From positions 744,001-808,000 of the forward strand of contig NZ_CP166097.1 in the NCBI RefSeq assembly GCF_041228105.1: DNA of 64,000 nt, in the 5' to 3' direction. The stretch is from Pectobacterium aroidearum. GTDB lineage: Bacteria > Pseudomonadota > Gammaproteobacteria > Enterobacterales > Enterobacteriaceae. The position numbers and the translations under genes were made by a program. Of the stretch, positions 54,238-63,043 are shown in pieces. The first letter of the stretch is position 1. Every line of letters begins with the position of its first letter. The notes under the pieces are model-generated. The model did not search any database. It was given only the letters and a program-made list of their open reading frames with translations, and was not told the origin of the DNA.

Positions 54238-54255
54238 TGTAATTTTATTTTTACG
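54238..54255 (-). promoter_or_regulatory. Possible TyrR box of aroP
   Basis: TGTAAT-N6-TTTACG, close to TGTAAA-N6-TTTACA. It lies about 75 bp upstream of the aroP start, in the place where E. coli aroP has TyrR boxes. A second, weaker half-match lies next to it. Confidence 0.45.
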
Positions 54256-54785
54256 GAGTGGTATTTCTTAAAATAAGAAAACGGCTACCGTTTGCCAGAG
54301 AATAGTGGTAAGTGCACAAGATTGCACTGATTTCTTATAGCCTGATAATTAAAAACTATCGCTACATCAAAATTCTTACCTTTTATTGATTAAGCCCCTG
54401 AGTAGGAGAAGCTGAAGGTGATTTAGGGAGGGAGTACCTCTTTGGGTTTACTCCCTTTTATTATCTCGTTATCCCCGCTGTAAAAATGGTGCTAACCACG
54501 ATGAGGAGCGTCGAGGTATCTCCTTTTTCTTATAAGAATAAAAATTCTTATATTTCGAATTAAAATTCACTATTTGCGCATTTAAACGGTTCAGCAATGC
54601 CTGCTTTACGTTTCAAAAAAGTTAAAATATAGACAGGGGGGATTAATGGTCATACCACAGGCGGGCTATCACTTTGCCGCATGTTTCTCGTGCATTTGTT
54701 AAAATCTGGCGGGATTGGTGATTTAGCTCAAGGTCCTTATGGACAGAAGGTGAATACTTTGTTACTTTAGCGTCACGTTTTTTAA
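54256..54785. other. aroP-pdhR intergenic region
   Basis: About 530 bp without a protein gene. It includes an orphan terminator at 54430-54459, AT-rich segments near 54300-54400 and 54530-54620, and the pdhR promoter at its right end. A rightward small RNA is possible but unproven. Confidence 0.45.
54430..54462 (+). terminator. Orphan rightward terminator between aroP and pdhR
   Basis: 7-bp stem GGGAGTA (54430-54436)/TACTCCC (54449-54455), loop 12 nt, then TTTTATT. No rightward gene lies upstream, since aroP reads leftwards, so it may end an unannotated short transcript. Confidence 0.5.
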
Positions 54786-54800
54786 ATTGGTATTACCAAT
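54786..54800 (+). promoter_or_regulatory. PdhR operator at the pdhR promoter
   Basis: ATTGGT-ATT-ACCAAT, a perfect palindrome (extendable to 54785-54801) equal to the known ATTGGTNNNACCAAT consensus. It sits 34 bp before the pdhR ATG, near the promoter, and implies autorepression relieved by pyruvate. Confidence 0.92.
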
Positions 54801-54833
54801 TGACTCCGCGCCATTCGCAGAGAAGAATTCACT

Positions 54834-55598
54834 ATGGCATACAGCAAGATCCGTCAGCCCAAACTGTCAGATGTGATTGAGCAGCAGTTGGAGTTTCTGA
54901 TACTTGAGGGAACCTTGCGCCCCGGCGAGAAGCTCCCACCGGAGCGCGAACTGGCAAAACAGTTCGATGTTTCCCGCCCTTCTCTGAGAGAAGCCATTCA
55001 ACGCCTGGAAGCCAAAGGTCTCCTTTTGCGCCGTCAGGGTGGTGGTACCTTCGTTCAAGCCAATCTATGGCAAAGCGTCAGCGATCCGCTGGCAGAATTA
55101 CTGAGCACTCATCCCGAATCACAGTTCGATCTTCTGGAAACGCGTCATGCGCTGGAAGGCATTGCTGCCTACTACGCTGCACTGCGTGGCACAGAGTCGG
55201 ATCTGCAACGCATCCGGGATTGCCATGCCGTGATTGAGAAGGCGAGGGAAGCGGGCGATCTGAACGCCGAGTCAGAAGCCGTTATGCAGTATCAGGTTGC
55301 TGTAACAGAAGCCACGCATAATGTGGTTTTGCTGCATTTGGTACGCTGTATGGGGCCGATGCTCGAACAGAACGTGAGGCAGAATTTTGAATTGCTTTAT
55401 TTGAGCCGCGAAGTGTTGGCTCAGGTGAGCATTCATCGCGCCAGCATTTTTGAGGCGATTGTTGCCCGTGAGCCAGAGAAGGCGCGCGAAGCATCACACC
55501 GTCATCTGGCGTTTATTGAGGAAGTATTGCTGGATCTTAACCGGGAACATAGTCGGCGCGAGAGATCGCTGCGTCGGCTCCAGCAACGCAAGGACTGA
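54834..55598 (+). CDS. pdhR: Pyruvate dehydrogenase regulator PdhR
   Basis: 254 aa, GntR/FadR family. N-terminal wHTH: '[20 protein letters not shown]', '[20 protein letters not shown]', '[20 protein letters not shown]'. The C-terminal FCD domain ('[20 protein letters not shown]', '[10 protein letters not shown]'-like '[20 protein letters not shown]') binds pyruvate and a metal. It represses pdhR-aceEF-lpd and releases DNA on binding pyruvate. The operator at 54786-54800 is perfect. GAAGAA before ATG acts as ribosome site. Confidence 0.96.
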   Translation: MAYSKIRQPKLSDVIEQQLEFLILEGTLRPGEKLPPERELAKQFDVSRPSLREAIQRLEAKGLLLRRQGGGTFVQANLWQSVSDPLAELLSTHPESQFDLLETRHALEGIAAYYAALRGTESDLQRIRDCHAVIEKAREAGDLNAESEAVMQYQVAVTEATHNVVLLHLVRCMGPMLEQNVRQNFELLYLSREVLAQVSIHRASIFEAIVAREPEKAREASHRHLAFIEEVLLDLNREHSRRERSLRRLQQRKD

Positions 55599-55640
55599 GC
55601 ACCTATATTTTGGTGCTCCGAATGCGGTAATCACGACGAT

Positions 55641-55703
55641 GAGCCTGTCTTCATGCGTTTTGCTTATGGCCAAATCTAAGCCAGAATGCAGGAAGACAGG
55701 CTC
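55641..55703 (+). repeat. 63-bp long hairpin between pdhR and aceE
   Basis: Perfect 12-bp arms GAGCCTGTCTTC (55641-55652) and GAAGACAGGCTC (55692-55703) enclose 39 nt with further pairing (TGGC/GCCA). The element ends 37 bp before the aceE ATG in the polycistronic mRNA. No T tract. It may be a small mobile-like palindrome or an RNA processing/stability site. Confidence 0.75.
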
Positions 55704-55740
55704 CAACAAACCAACTTATTAGAGAAGATAAGGAATAACC

Positions 55741-58404
55741 ATGTCAGATCGTTTAAATAATGACGTGGATCCGATCGAAACCCGCGACTGGCTGCAGGCG
55801 ATCGAATCGGTCATCCGTGAAGAGGGTGTTGAACGCGCCCAGTTCCTGATTGATCAGGTTCTGAGTGAAGCACGTAAAGGCGGTGTCAGCGTTGCTGCTG
55901 GTACGGCTGCACGTCAATACATCAACACCATCGCAGTGGAAGACGAGCCGGAGTACCCTGGTAATCTGGATCTGGAACGTCGTATTCGCTCAGCAATCCG
56001 CTGGAACGCGATCATGACGGTACTGCGTGCTTCGAAAAAAGATCTGGATCTGGGTGGCCACATGGCTTCTTTCCAGTCTTCCGCCACTTTCTATGAAGTG
56101 TGCTTTAACCACTTCTTCCGTGCTCGCACTGCGCAGGACGGCGGCGACCTGGTCTACTTTCAGGGCCACATTTCTCCGGGTGTTTACGCTCGTGCCTTCC
56201 TTGAAGGCCGTCTGACCGAAGACCAGATGAATAACTTCCGTCAGGAAGTTCACGGTAACGGTCTGTCTTCTTATCCGCACCCTAAACTGATGCCAGACTT
56301 CTGGCAGTTCCCGACCGTATCTATGGGTCTGGGCCCGATTGGTGCTATCTACCAGGCTAAATTCCTGAAGTATCTGGAAAACCGTGGCCTGAAAGATACC
56401 TCTAAGCAAACCGTTTATGCCTTCCTGGGCGACGGTGAAATGGACGAACCAGAATCCAAAGGTGCGATCACCATCGCGACCCGTGAAAAACTGGATAACC
56501 TGGTATTCGTTATCAACTGTAACTTGCAGCGCTTGGATGGTCCGGTTACTGGTAACGGTAAGATCATCAACGAACTGGAAGGCATCTTCAGCGGCGCTGG
56601 CTGGGATGTGATTAAAGTGATGTGGGGCGACCGTTGGGACGAACTGCTGCGTAAAGATACCAGCGGTAAACTGATCCAACTGATGGAAGAAACCGTTGAC
56701 GGTGACTACCAGACCTTCAAATCCAAAAACGGTGCCTATGTGCGTGAGCACTTCTTCGGTAAATACCCGGAGACGGCTGAACTGGTTAAAGACTGGACCG
56801 ATGATCAGATTTGGTCACTGAACCGCGGTGGTCACGATCCGAAGAAAGTCTACGCTGCACTGAAAAAAGCACAGGATACCAAAGGCAAACCAACCGTTAT
56901 TCTGGCGCATACCATTAAAGGTTATGGTATGGGCGACGCGGCTGAAGGTAAGAACATCGCTCACCAGGTTAAGAAAGTTAACATGGATGGCGTGCGTTAC
57001 TTCCGTGACCGCTTCAACGTGCCAGTATCTGATGCCGACATCGAAAGCCTGCCGTACATCACTTTCGATAAAGATTCTGCAGAGTACAAATACCTGCACG
57101 AGCGTCGTCAGGCGCTGGGTGGCTACCTGCCGTCTCGTCAGCCGAACTTTGATGAGAAGCTGGAACTGCCAACGCTGGAAGATTTCAGCACCCTGTTGGA
57201 AGAGCAGAACAAAGAAATCTCTACCACTATCGCGTTTGTTCGTGCCCTGAACGTGATGCTGAAGAACCAATCGATCAAAGATCGTCTGGTTCCAATCATC
57301 GCTGACGAAGCGCGTACCTTCGGTATGGAAGGTCTGTTCCGCCAGATCGGTATTTATAGCCCGAAAGGCCAACAGTACACCCCGCAGGACCGTGAGCAGG
57401 TTGCTTACTACAAAGAAGACCAGAAAGGTCAGATTCTGCAGGAAGGTATCAACGAACTGGGCGCAGGTTCATCCTGGCTGGCGGCGGCAACGTCTTACAG
57501 CACCAACAACCTGCCAATGATCCCGTTCTACATCTACTACTCCATGTTCGGTTTCCAACGTATCGGCGATCTGTGCTGGGCAGCGGGTGACCAACAGGCG
57601 CGTGGCTTCCTGATCGGTGGTACTTCAGGCCGTACGACGCTGAACGGTGAAGGTCTGCAGCACGAAGATGGTCACAGCCACATTCAGTCGCTGACCATCC
57701 CGAACTGTATCTCCTACGATCCAGCATTCGCCTATGAAGTTGCGGTCATCATGCATGACGGTCTGCACCGCATGTACGGTGAAGCGCAGGAAAACATTTA
57801 CTACTACATCACCACGCTGAACGAAAACTACCACATGCCTGCGATGCCGCAGGGTGCGGAAGAAGGTATCCGTAAGGGTATCTACAAGCTGGAAACGGTT
57901 GAAGGTAGCAAAGGTAAAGTGCAGCTGCTGGGCTCAGGTTCTATCCTGCGTCACGTACGCGAAGCCGCTCAGATTCTGGCGAAAGACTACGGCATCGGTT
58001 CTGACGTATTCAGCGTAACCTCCTTCACTGAACTGGCTCGCGAAGGCCAGGATTGTGAGCGTTGGAACATGCTGCATCCGACCGAAACGCCGCGCGTACC
58101 TTACGTGGCTCAGGTACTGAGCGATGCGCCAGCGGTTGCATCTACTGACTACATGAAGCTGTTTGCTGAGCAAATCCGTAACTTCATCCCAGCGAGCGAT
58201 TACCGCGTACTGGGTACTGACGGTTTCGGTCGTTCTGACAGCCGTGAGAACCTGCGTCACCACTTCGAAGTGGACGCGTCTTACGTTGTTGTTGCGGCTC
58301 TGGGTGAACTGGCTAAACGCGGTGAAATCGATAAGAAAGTGGTTGCTGATGCCATCACTAAATTCAACATCGATGCAGATAAAGTTAACCCGCGTCTGGC
58401 ATAA
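55741..58404 (+). CDS. aceE: Pyruvate dehydrogenase E1 component
   Basis: 887 aa, the E. coli length. Homodimeric ThDP-dependent E1 that decarboxylates pyruvate and acetylates the lipoyl groups of AceF. ThDP motif '[20 protein letters not shown]' to 'NLQRLDGPV', inner loop '[20 protein letters not shown]', C-terminal half '[20 protein letters not shown]', '[20 protein letters not shown]', '[17 protein letters not shown]'. A GAAGATAAGGA leader gives a strong ribosome site. aceF starts 14 bp after its stop. Confidence 0.98.
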   Translation: MSDRLNNDVDPIETRDWLQAIESVIREEGVERAQFLIDQVLSEARKGGVSVAAGTAARQYINTIAVEDEPEYPGNLDLERRIRSAIRWNAIMTVLRASKKDLDLGGHMASFQSSATFYEVCFNHFFRARTAQDGGDLVYFQGHISPGVYARAFLEGRLTEDQMNNFRQEVHGNGLSSYPHPKLMPDFWQFPTVSMGLGPIGAIYQAKFLKYLENRGLKDTSKQTVYAFLGDGEMDEPESKGAITIATREKLDNLVFVINCNLQRLDGPVTGNGKIINELEGIFSGAGWDVIKVMWGDRWDELLRKDTSGKLIQLMEETVDGDYQTFKSKNGAYVREHFFGKYPETAELVKDWTDDQIWSLNRGGHDPKKVYAALKKAQDTKGKPTVILAHTIKGYGMGDAAEGKNIAHQVKKVNMDGVRYFRDRFNVPVSDADIESLPYITFDKDSAEYKYLHERRQALGGYLPSRQPNFDEKLELPTLEDFSTLLEEQNKEISTTIAFVRALNVMLKNQSIKDRLVPIIADEARTFGMEGLFRQIGIYSPKGQQYTPQDREQVAYYKEDQKGQILQEGINELGAGSSWLAAATSYSTNNLPMIPFYIYYSMFGFQRIGDLCWAAGDQQARGFLIGGTSGRTTLNGEGLQHEDGHSHIQSLTIPNCISYDPAFAYEVAVIMHDGLHRMYGEAQENIYYYITTLNENYHMPAMPQGAEEGIRKGIYKLETVEGSKGKVQLLGSGSILRHVREAAQILAKDYGIGSDVFSVTSFTELAREGQDCERWNMLHPTETPRVPYVAQVLSDAPAVASTDYMKLFAEQIRNFIPASDYRVLGTDGFGRSDSRENLRHHFEVDASYVVVAALGELAKRGEIDKKVVADAITKFNIDADKVNPRLA

Positions 58405-58418
58405 GAGGTAAAGATTAC

Positions 58419-60308
58419 ATGGCTATCGAAATCAACGTACCGGACATCGGTGCAGATGAAGTTGAAGTCACCGAAGTGCTGGTGAAGGTTGGCGACAAAG
58501 TTGAAGCTGAACAGTCGCTGATCACGGTGGAAGGTGATAAGGCTTCTATGGAAGTCCCTTCTCCGCAGGCTGGTGTCATTAAAGAGATTAAAGTCTCTGT
58601 GGGTGACAAAGTTGAAACTGGCAAACTGATCATGATTTTCGATTCCGCCGACGGTGCAGCTGACGCTGCGCCTGCCAAGGCAGAAGAGAAGAAAGAAGCG
58701 GCGCCGGCTGCAGCACCTGCTGCAGCGGCAGCGAAAGACGTCAACGTACCGGATATCGGCGGCGACGAAGTCGAAGTGACTGAAGTGCTGGTTAAAGTGG
58801 GCGACACCGTTGCTGCTGAACAGTCTCTTATCACCGTAGAAGGCGACAAAGCCTCTATGGAAGTTCCGGCACCTTTCGCAGGTACGGTTAAAGAGATCAA
58901 AATCAGCACCGGCGATAAAGTCTCTACCGGTTCTCTGATCATGGTATTCGAAGTGGCGGGTGCTGCACCTGCTGCCGCTCCGGCACAAGCCGCTGCTCCT
59001 GCAGCAGCTGCGCCAGTGGCCTCTGCCGCTAAAGAAGTGAACGTACCAGATATCGGCGGTGACGAAGTCGAAGTGACTGAAGTGATGGTTAAAGTTGGCG
59101 ATAAAATCGCGGCTGAGCAATCACTGATCACCGTAGAAGGTGACAAGGCTTCGATGGAAGTGCCTGCGCCATTCGCGGGTACGGTTAAAGAAATCAAAAT
59201 CAGCACCGGCGATAAAGTGAAAACCGGCTCACTGATCATGGTCTTCGAAGTAGAAGGCGCTGCGCCTGCTGCGGCCCCGGCTGCCAAGCAAGAAGCGGCG
59301 GCTGCACCGGCTCCGGCGGCAAAATCTGCTGCGCCAGCACCGGCTGCAAAAGCGGAAGGCAAGAGCGAATTCGCAGAGAACGACGCTTACGTTCACGCGA
59401 CGCCGGTTATCCGTCGTCTGGCACGTGAATTCGGCGTGAATCTGGCGAAAGTGAAGGGTTCTGGTCGTAAAGGCCGTATCCTGCGCGAAGACGTTCAGGC
59501 TTACGTGAAAGATGCCGTGAAACGCGCTGAGTCTGCACCAGCAGCTGCCGCTGGCGGCGGTCTGCCGGGCATGCTGCCATGGCCGAAAGTCGATTTCAGC
59601 AAGTTTGGTGAAGTGGAAGAAGTGGAACTGGGCCGCATCCAGAAAATCTCTGGTGCTAACCTGAGCCGTAACTGGGTGATGATCCCGCACGTTACGCACT
59701 TCGATAAAACGGATATCACCGAGCTGGAAGCGTTCCGCAAACAGCAGAACGTGGAAGCTGAGAAGCGCAAACTGGACGTGAAGATCACCCCGGTTGTCTT
59801 CATCATGAAAGCCGTTGCTGCTGCGCTTGAGCAGATGCCTCGTTTCAACAGTTCACTGTCTGAAGACGCTCAACGTCTGACGCTGAAGAAATACATCAAC
59901 ATCGGTGTTGCGGTTGATACGCCGAATGGTCTGGTGGTTCCGGTGTTCAAAGACGTGAACAAGAAAGGCATCATTGAGCTGTCTCGCGAACTGATGGCAA
60001 TCTCCAAGAAAGCCCGTGATGGCAAACTGACTGCAGGCGAAATGCAGGGCGGATGCTTCACTATCTCCAGCCTGGGTGGCATCGGGACTACGCACTTTGC
60101 GCCGATCGTCAACGCACCGGAAGTGGCTATTTTGGGTGTGTCTAAGTCCGCGATGGAACCGGTCTGGAATGGTAAAGAGTTCACGCCGCGTCTGATGATG
60201 CCGATGTCTCTGTCCTTCGACCACCGTGTCATTGACGGTGCTGATGGTGCACGCTTCATTACCATCATTAACAACACTTTGTCTGACATCCGCCGTCTGG
60301 TGATGTAA
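58419..60308 (+). CDS. aceF: Dihydrolipoamide acetyltransferase (E2)
   Basis: 629 aa core of the PDH complex. Three tandem lipoyl domains with 'VEGDKAS' lysines at about 41, 144 and 243, joined by Ala/Pro-rich swinging linkers. A peripheral-subunit-binding domain follows ('[20 protein letters not shown]', '[15 protein letters not shown]'). The catalytic domain ends with '[20 protein letters not shown]', the active-site His-x3-Asp. Lipoyl domains 2 and 3 are nearly identical in DNA as well as protein. The three-domain form matches E. coli. Confidence 0.98.
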   Translation: MAIEINVPDIGADEVEVTEVLVKVGDKVEAEQSLITVEGDKASMEVPSPQAGVIKEIKVSVGDKVETGKLIMIFDSADGAADAAPAKAEEKKEAAPAAAPAAAAAKDVNVPDIGGDEVEVTEVLVKVGDTVAAEQSLITVEGDKASMEVPAPFAGTVKEIKISTGDKVSTGSLIMVFEVAGAAPAAAPAQAAAPAAAAPVASAAKEVNVPDIGGDEVEVTEVMVKVGDKIAAEQSLITVEGDKASMEVPAPFAGTVKEIKISTGDKVKTGSLIMVFEVEGAAPAAAPAAKQEAAAAPAPAAKSAAPAPAAKAEGKSEFAENDAYVHATPVIRRLAREFGVNLAKVKGSGRKGRILREDVQAYVKDAVKRAESAPAAAAGGGLPGMLPWPKVDFSKFGEVEEVELGRIQKISGANLSRNWVMIPHVTHFDKTDITELEAFRKQQNVEAEKRKLDVKITPVVFIMKAVAAALEQMPRFNSSLSEDAQRLTLKKYINIGVAVDTPNGLVVPVFKDVNKKGIIELSRELMAISKKARDGKLTAGEMQGGCFTISSLGGIGTTHFAPIVNAPEVAILGVSKSAMEPVWNGKEFTPRLMMPMSLSFDHRVIDGADGARFITIINNTLSDIRRLVM

Positions 60309-60311
60309 TCG

Positions 60312-60339
60312 AAAAGCCGGCCTGACGGCCGGCTTTTTT
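60312..60339 (+). terminator. Terminator after aceF
   Basis: 11-bp stem AAAAGCCGGCC (60312-60322)/GGCCGGCTTTT (60327-60337), TGAC loop, T tract. It separates pdhR-aceEF transcription from lpd, which therefore has its own promoter and probably partial readthrough. Confidence 0.9.
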
Positions 60340-60410
60340 CTGATAAGCTGTTATTTGTTACAGCAATCAGTGATTAAGGACAAATCGTTAGTCGCTTGTT
60401 GTTTCAAAAT

Positions 60411-60427
60411 TGTTAACGATTTTGTAA
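60411..60427 (+). promoter_or_regulatory. Possible ArcA box upstream of lpd
   Basis: TGTTAACGATTTTGTAA contains GTTAA and TGTAA about 11 bp apart, the direct-repeat spacing of ArcA sites. E. coli lpd is repressed by ArcA. Only a candidate. Confidence 0.3.
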
Positions 60428-60544
60428 ACTACTGCGGCAAAGACACGTCCCGGTGGAAGAGGGCGTTATTAAAAATACACCCTCAATCAGAATGATGACG
60501 GGTGTGACGTCACAGACCCGCCGGAAATCAATTAAGAGGTCATG

Positions 60545-61969
60545 ATGAGTACTGAAATTAAAGCTCAGGTAGTGGTACTTGGTGCCGGCCCCGCGGGTTA
60601 CTCTGCTGCATTCCGCGCGGCGGATTTGGGTCTGGAAACCGTACTGGTAGAGCGCTACTCCACGCTGGGTGGGGTGTGTCTGAATGTTGGCTGTATTCCT
60701 TCCAAAGCCCTGCTGCACGTTGCTAAAGTCATTGAAGAAGCTAAAGCGCTGGCGGAACACGGTATCGTGTTCGGTGAACCTAAAACCGACATTGATAAAA
60801 TCCGTCTGTGGAAAGAAAAAGTCATCACCCAACTGACCGGTGGTCTGGCTGGTATGGCGAAAGGCCGTAAAGTTAAAGTCGTTAACGGTCTGGGCAAATT
60901 TACCGGTGCTAACACGCTGGAAGTCGACGGTGAAAACGGCAAAACGACGATCAACTTCGATAACGCCATTATCGCTGCGGGTTCACGTCCGATCCAACTG
61001 CCTTTCATTCCTCATGATGACCCACGCGTATGGGATTCTACCGATGCGCTGGAGCTGAAAAGCGTCCCAGGACGTCTGTTGGTCATGGGCGGCGGTATCA
61101 TCGGTCTGGAAATGGGTACTGTTTACCACGCTCTGGGTTCACAGATTGACGTTGTTGAAATGTTCGATCAGGTGATTCCGGCAGCTGACAAAGACATCAT
61201 CAAAGTCTTCACCAAACGTATCAGCAAGCAGTTCAATCTGATGCTGGAAACCAAAGTGACGGCGGTAGAAGCCAAAGAAGACGGCATCTATGTGACGATG
61301 GAAGGTAAAAAAGCGCCAGCCGAGCCACAGCGTTACGACGCGGTTCTGGTCGCTATCGGCCGTGTGCCGAACGGCAAAAACCTGGATGCTGGAAAAGCGG
61401 GCGTGGAAGTTGACGATCGCGGCTTCATCCATGTTGATAAGCAAATGCGCACCAACGTGCCGCACATCTACGCTATCGGCGACATCGTCGGTCAGCCGAT
61501 GCTGGCGCACAAAGGCGTGCATGAAGGCCACGTTGCTGCTGAAGTCATCTCCGGTAAGAAACACTACTTCGATCCGAAAGTAATTCCTTCTATTGCCTAT
61601 ACCGAACCGGAAGTGGCATGGGTGGGTCTGACTGAGAAAGAAGCGAAAGAGAAAGGCATCAGCTACGAAACCGCGACCTTCCCATGGGCGGCGTCTGGCC
61701 GTGCGATCGCGTCTGACTGCGCTGACGGTATGACCAAACTGATTTTCGACAAAGAAACTCACCGTGTTATCGGTGGTGCGATTGTCGGTACTAACGGTGG
61801 TGAACTGTTAGGTGAAATCGGTCTGGCGATCGAAATGGGCTGTGATGCGGAAGATATCGCGTTGACCATCCATGCGCACCCAACGCTGCATGAGTCTGTT
61901 GGTCTGGCTGCTGAAATCTTTGAAGGTAGCATCACCGACCTGCCGAACCCGAAAGCGAAGAAGAAGTAA
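60545..61969 (+). CDS. lpd: Dihydrolipoamide dehydrogenase (E3)
   Basis: 474 aa from ATG 60545, the E. coli start 'MSTEIKAQVVVLGAGPAGYS'; an ATG 3 nt earlier is only 2 nt from AGAGG and less likely. FAD enzyme that reoxidises lipoamide in the PDH, 2-oxoglutarate dehydrogenase and glycine-cleavage complexes. Redox-active Cys45/Cys50 in 'GGVCLNVGCIPSKALLHVAK', NAD-binding 'LLVMGGGIIGLEMGTVYHAL', interface acid-base pair 'TIHAHPTLHESVGLAAEIFE'. C-terminal 'NPKAKKK'. Strong similarity to E. coli throughout. Confidence 0.98.
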   Translation: MSTEIKAQVVVLGAGPAGYSAAFRAADLGLETVLVERYSTLGGVCLNVGCIPSKALLHVAKVIEEAKALAEHGIVFGEPKTDIDKIRLWKEKVITQLTGGLAGMAKGRKVKVVNGLGKFTGANTLEVDGENGKTTINFDNAIIAAGSRPIQLPFIPHDDPRVWDSTDALELKSVPGRLLVMGGGIIGLEMGTVYHALGSQIDVVEMFDQVIPAADKDIIKVFTKRISKQFNLMLETKVTAVEAKEDGIYVTMEGKKAPAEPQRYDAVLVAIGRVPNGKNLDAGKAGVEVDDRGFIHVDKQMRTNVPHIYAIGDIVGQPMLAHKGVHEGHVAAEVISGKKHYFDPKVIPSIAYTEPEVAWVGLTEKEAKEKGISYETATFPWAASGRAIASDCADGMTKLIFDKETHRVIGGAIVGTNGGELLGEIGLAIEMGCDAEDIALTIHAHPTLHESVGLAAEIFEGSITDLPNPKAKKK

Positions 61970-61999
61970 GTTCTCTCAGGTTCGCATAGCGTGAATTCA

Positions 62000-62032
62000 A
62001 TCCGGCACCTATACAGGTGCCGGATTTTTTTT
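62000..62032 (+). terminator. lpd terminator
   Basis: Perfect 11-bp stem ATCCGGCACCT (62000-62010)/AGGTGCCGGAT (62015-62025), ATAC loop, and eight T. The T run touches the stop of the convergent LysR gene. Confidence 0.93.
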
Positions 62033-62927
62033 ATGTATCAGAAGCGGGAAATACTCGCGCGCAGAGGAAATCCACGAATGCCCGTACTTTTGGTGATGGG
62101 TGCTTGCTGGCTGGCCATAGCACATGGAAGATGCCGCTGCGTTCCACGTAGTCGGTCAGGATCGGCTGTAGTTGCCCTCCTGCCAACTGCTTACGGATAG
62201 AGAAATCCGGCAGGTAAGCGATTCCCAGCCCTTGCAGTGCAAAACAAACGCGCGTTTCGATATTGTTGCAGATCATCGAAGTGGGCAATGGCAACTCTGG
62301 TTCGCCGGGGAGAAGCCGCAGCGCCCATGGCTCCAGTTTGCCGCTGTTGGGAAAGCGATAGTGCAGACAGGCATGCTGCATCAGGTCGGCAGGTGTCTGG
62401 GGACAACCGTAACGGGCAAGGTAGTCTGGCGCTGCCACCACCAGAAAACGGAAAGTGCCTAGCCTGCGCGCGGTGAGGCGTGAATCCACGGGGTCACCTG
62501 TCCGTACGACTGCATCGAAACCTTCCTCAATCACATCCACCATGCGGTCAGTAAAGTCCAGATCCAGTTCGATTTCGGGGTATTCACGCATGAATTCGCC
62601 GAGAACGGGTAGCACCAGTGAACTGACCAATGGCAGGCTTACCCGCAGGCGTCCGCGCGGTACGGCTTTGGTCTGCGACAGTTCCAGTTCTGCGGCTTCG
62701 ATTTCGGCCAGAATACGTCGGCTACGCGCCAGAAACAGTGAGCCTTCGGCGGTCAATGTGATGCTGCGCGTACTGCGGTGAAACAGTCTCACGCCCAGTT
62801 TTTCTTCGAGCCGTGCGACGCTTTTGCCTACTGCTGACGCTGATACGCCCAGTAATCGACCCGCCGCAACAAAACTGCGCGTTTCTGCCACCTGTACAAA
62901 CACCATGAAGCCATTCAGGCTATCCAT
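62031..62927 (-). CDS. LysR-family transcriptional regulator
   Basis: 298 aa. Winged HTH in the first 65 residues ('MDSLNGFMVFVQVAETRSFV', 'AAGRLLGVSASAVGKSVARL', 'EEKLGVRLFHRSTRSITLTA') then linker helix and LysR substrate-binding domain ('GRLRVSLPLVSSLVLPVLGE', 'DLDFTDRMVDVIEEGFDAVV', 'RRLGTFRFLVVAAPDYLARY'). The N-terminal 'MDSLNGFMVFVQVAE' is typical of the CrgA/DsdC-like subgroup that usually represses a divergent gene. It faces a serine hydrolase gene over a 116-bp gap containing a palindrome, so it probably controls that gene and itself. Ligand unknown. Confidence 0.87.
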   Translation of the reverse strand: MDSLNGFMVFVQVAETRSFVAAGRLLGVSASAVGKSVARLEEKLGVRLFHRSTRSITLTAEGSLFLARSRRILAEIEAAELELSQTKAVPRGRLRVSLPLVSSLVLPVLGEFMREYPEIELDLDFTDRMVDVIEEGFDAVVRTGDPVDSRLTARRLGTFRFLVVAAPDYLARYGCPQTPADLMQHACLHYRFPNSGKLEPWALRLLPGEPELPLPTSMICNNIETRVCFALQGLGIAYLPDFSIRKQLAGGQLQPILTDYVERSGIFHVLWPASKHPSPKVRAFVDFLCARVFPASDT

Positions 62928-62940
62928 ACTCTCTCTCTAT

Positions 62941-62960
62941 TACGGACTGTTTGTTCCGTA
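62941..62960. promoter_or_regulatory. Inverted repeat, candidate LysR operator
   Basis: TACGGA-N8-TCCGTA, a perfect 6-bp inverted repeat. It lies 14-33 bp upstream of the LysR start and about 84-103 bp from the divergent gene, the usual place of a LysR recognition-binding site. Confidence 0.55.
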
Positions 62961-63043
62961 TATCGAGGAACTGTAGCCCACTTTTTCTTTAATTGCTGAT
63001 TTTTTATCGTAACGGGAACGCTCATTGATGAAAGGAACATGTT

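Noticed and set aside
58415..59362. 315-codon minus-strand frame antisense to aceF
   Set aside because: The Ala/Ser/Thr-rich repetitive product mirrors the lipoyl domain repeats of aceF; a shadow of strong codon bias.
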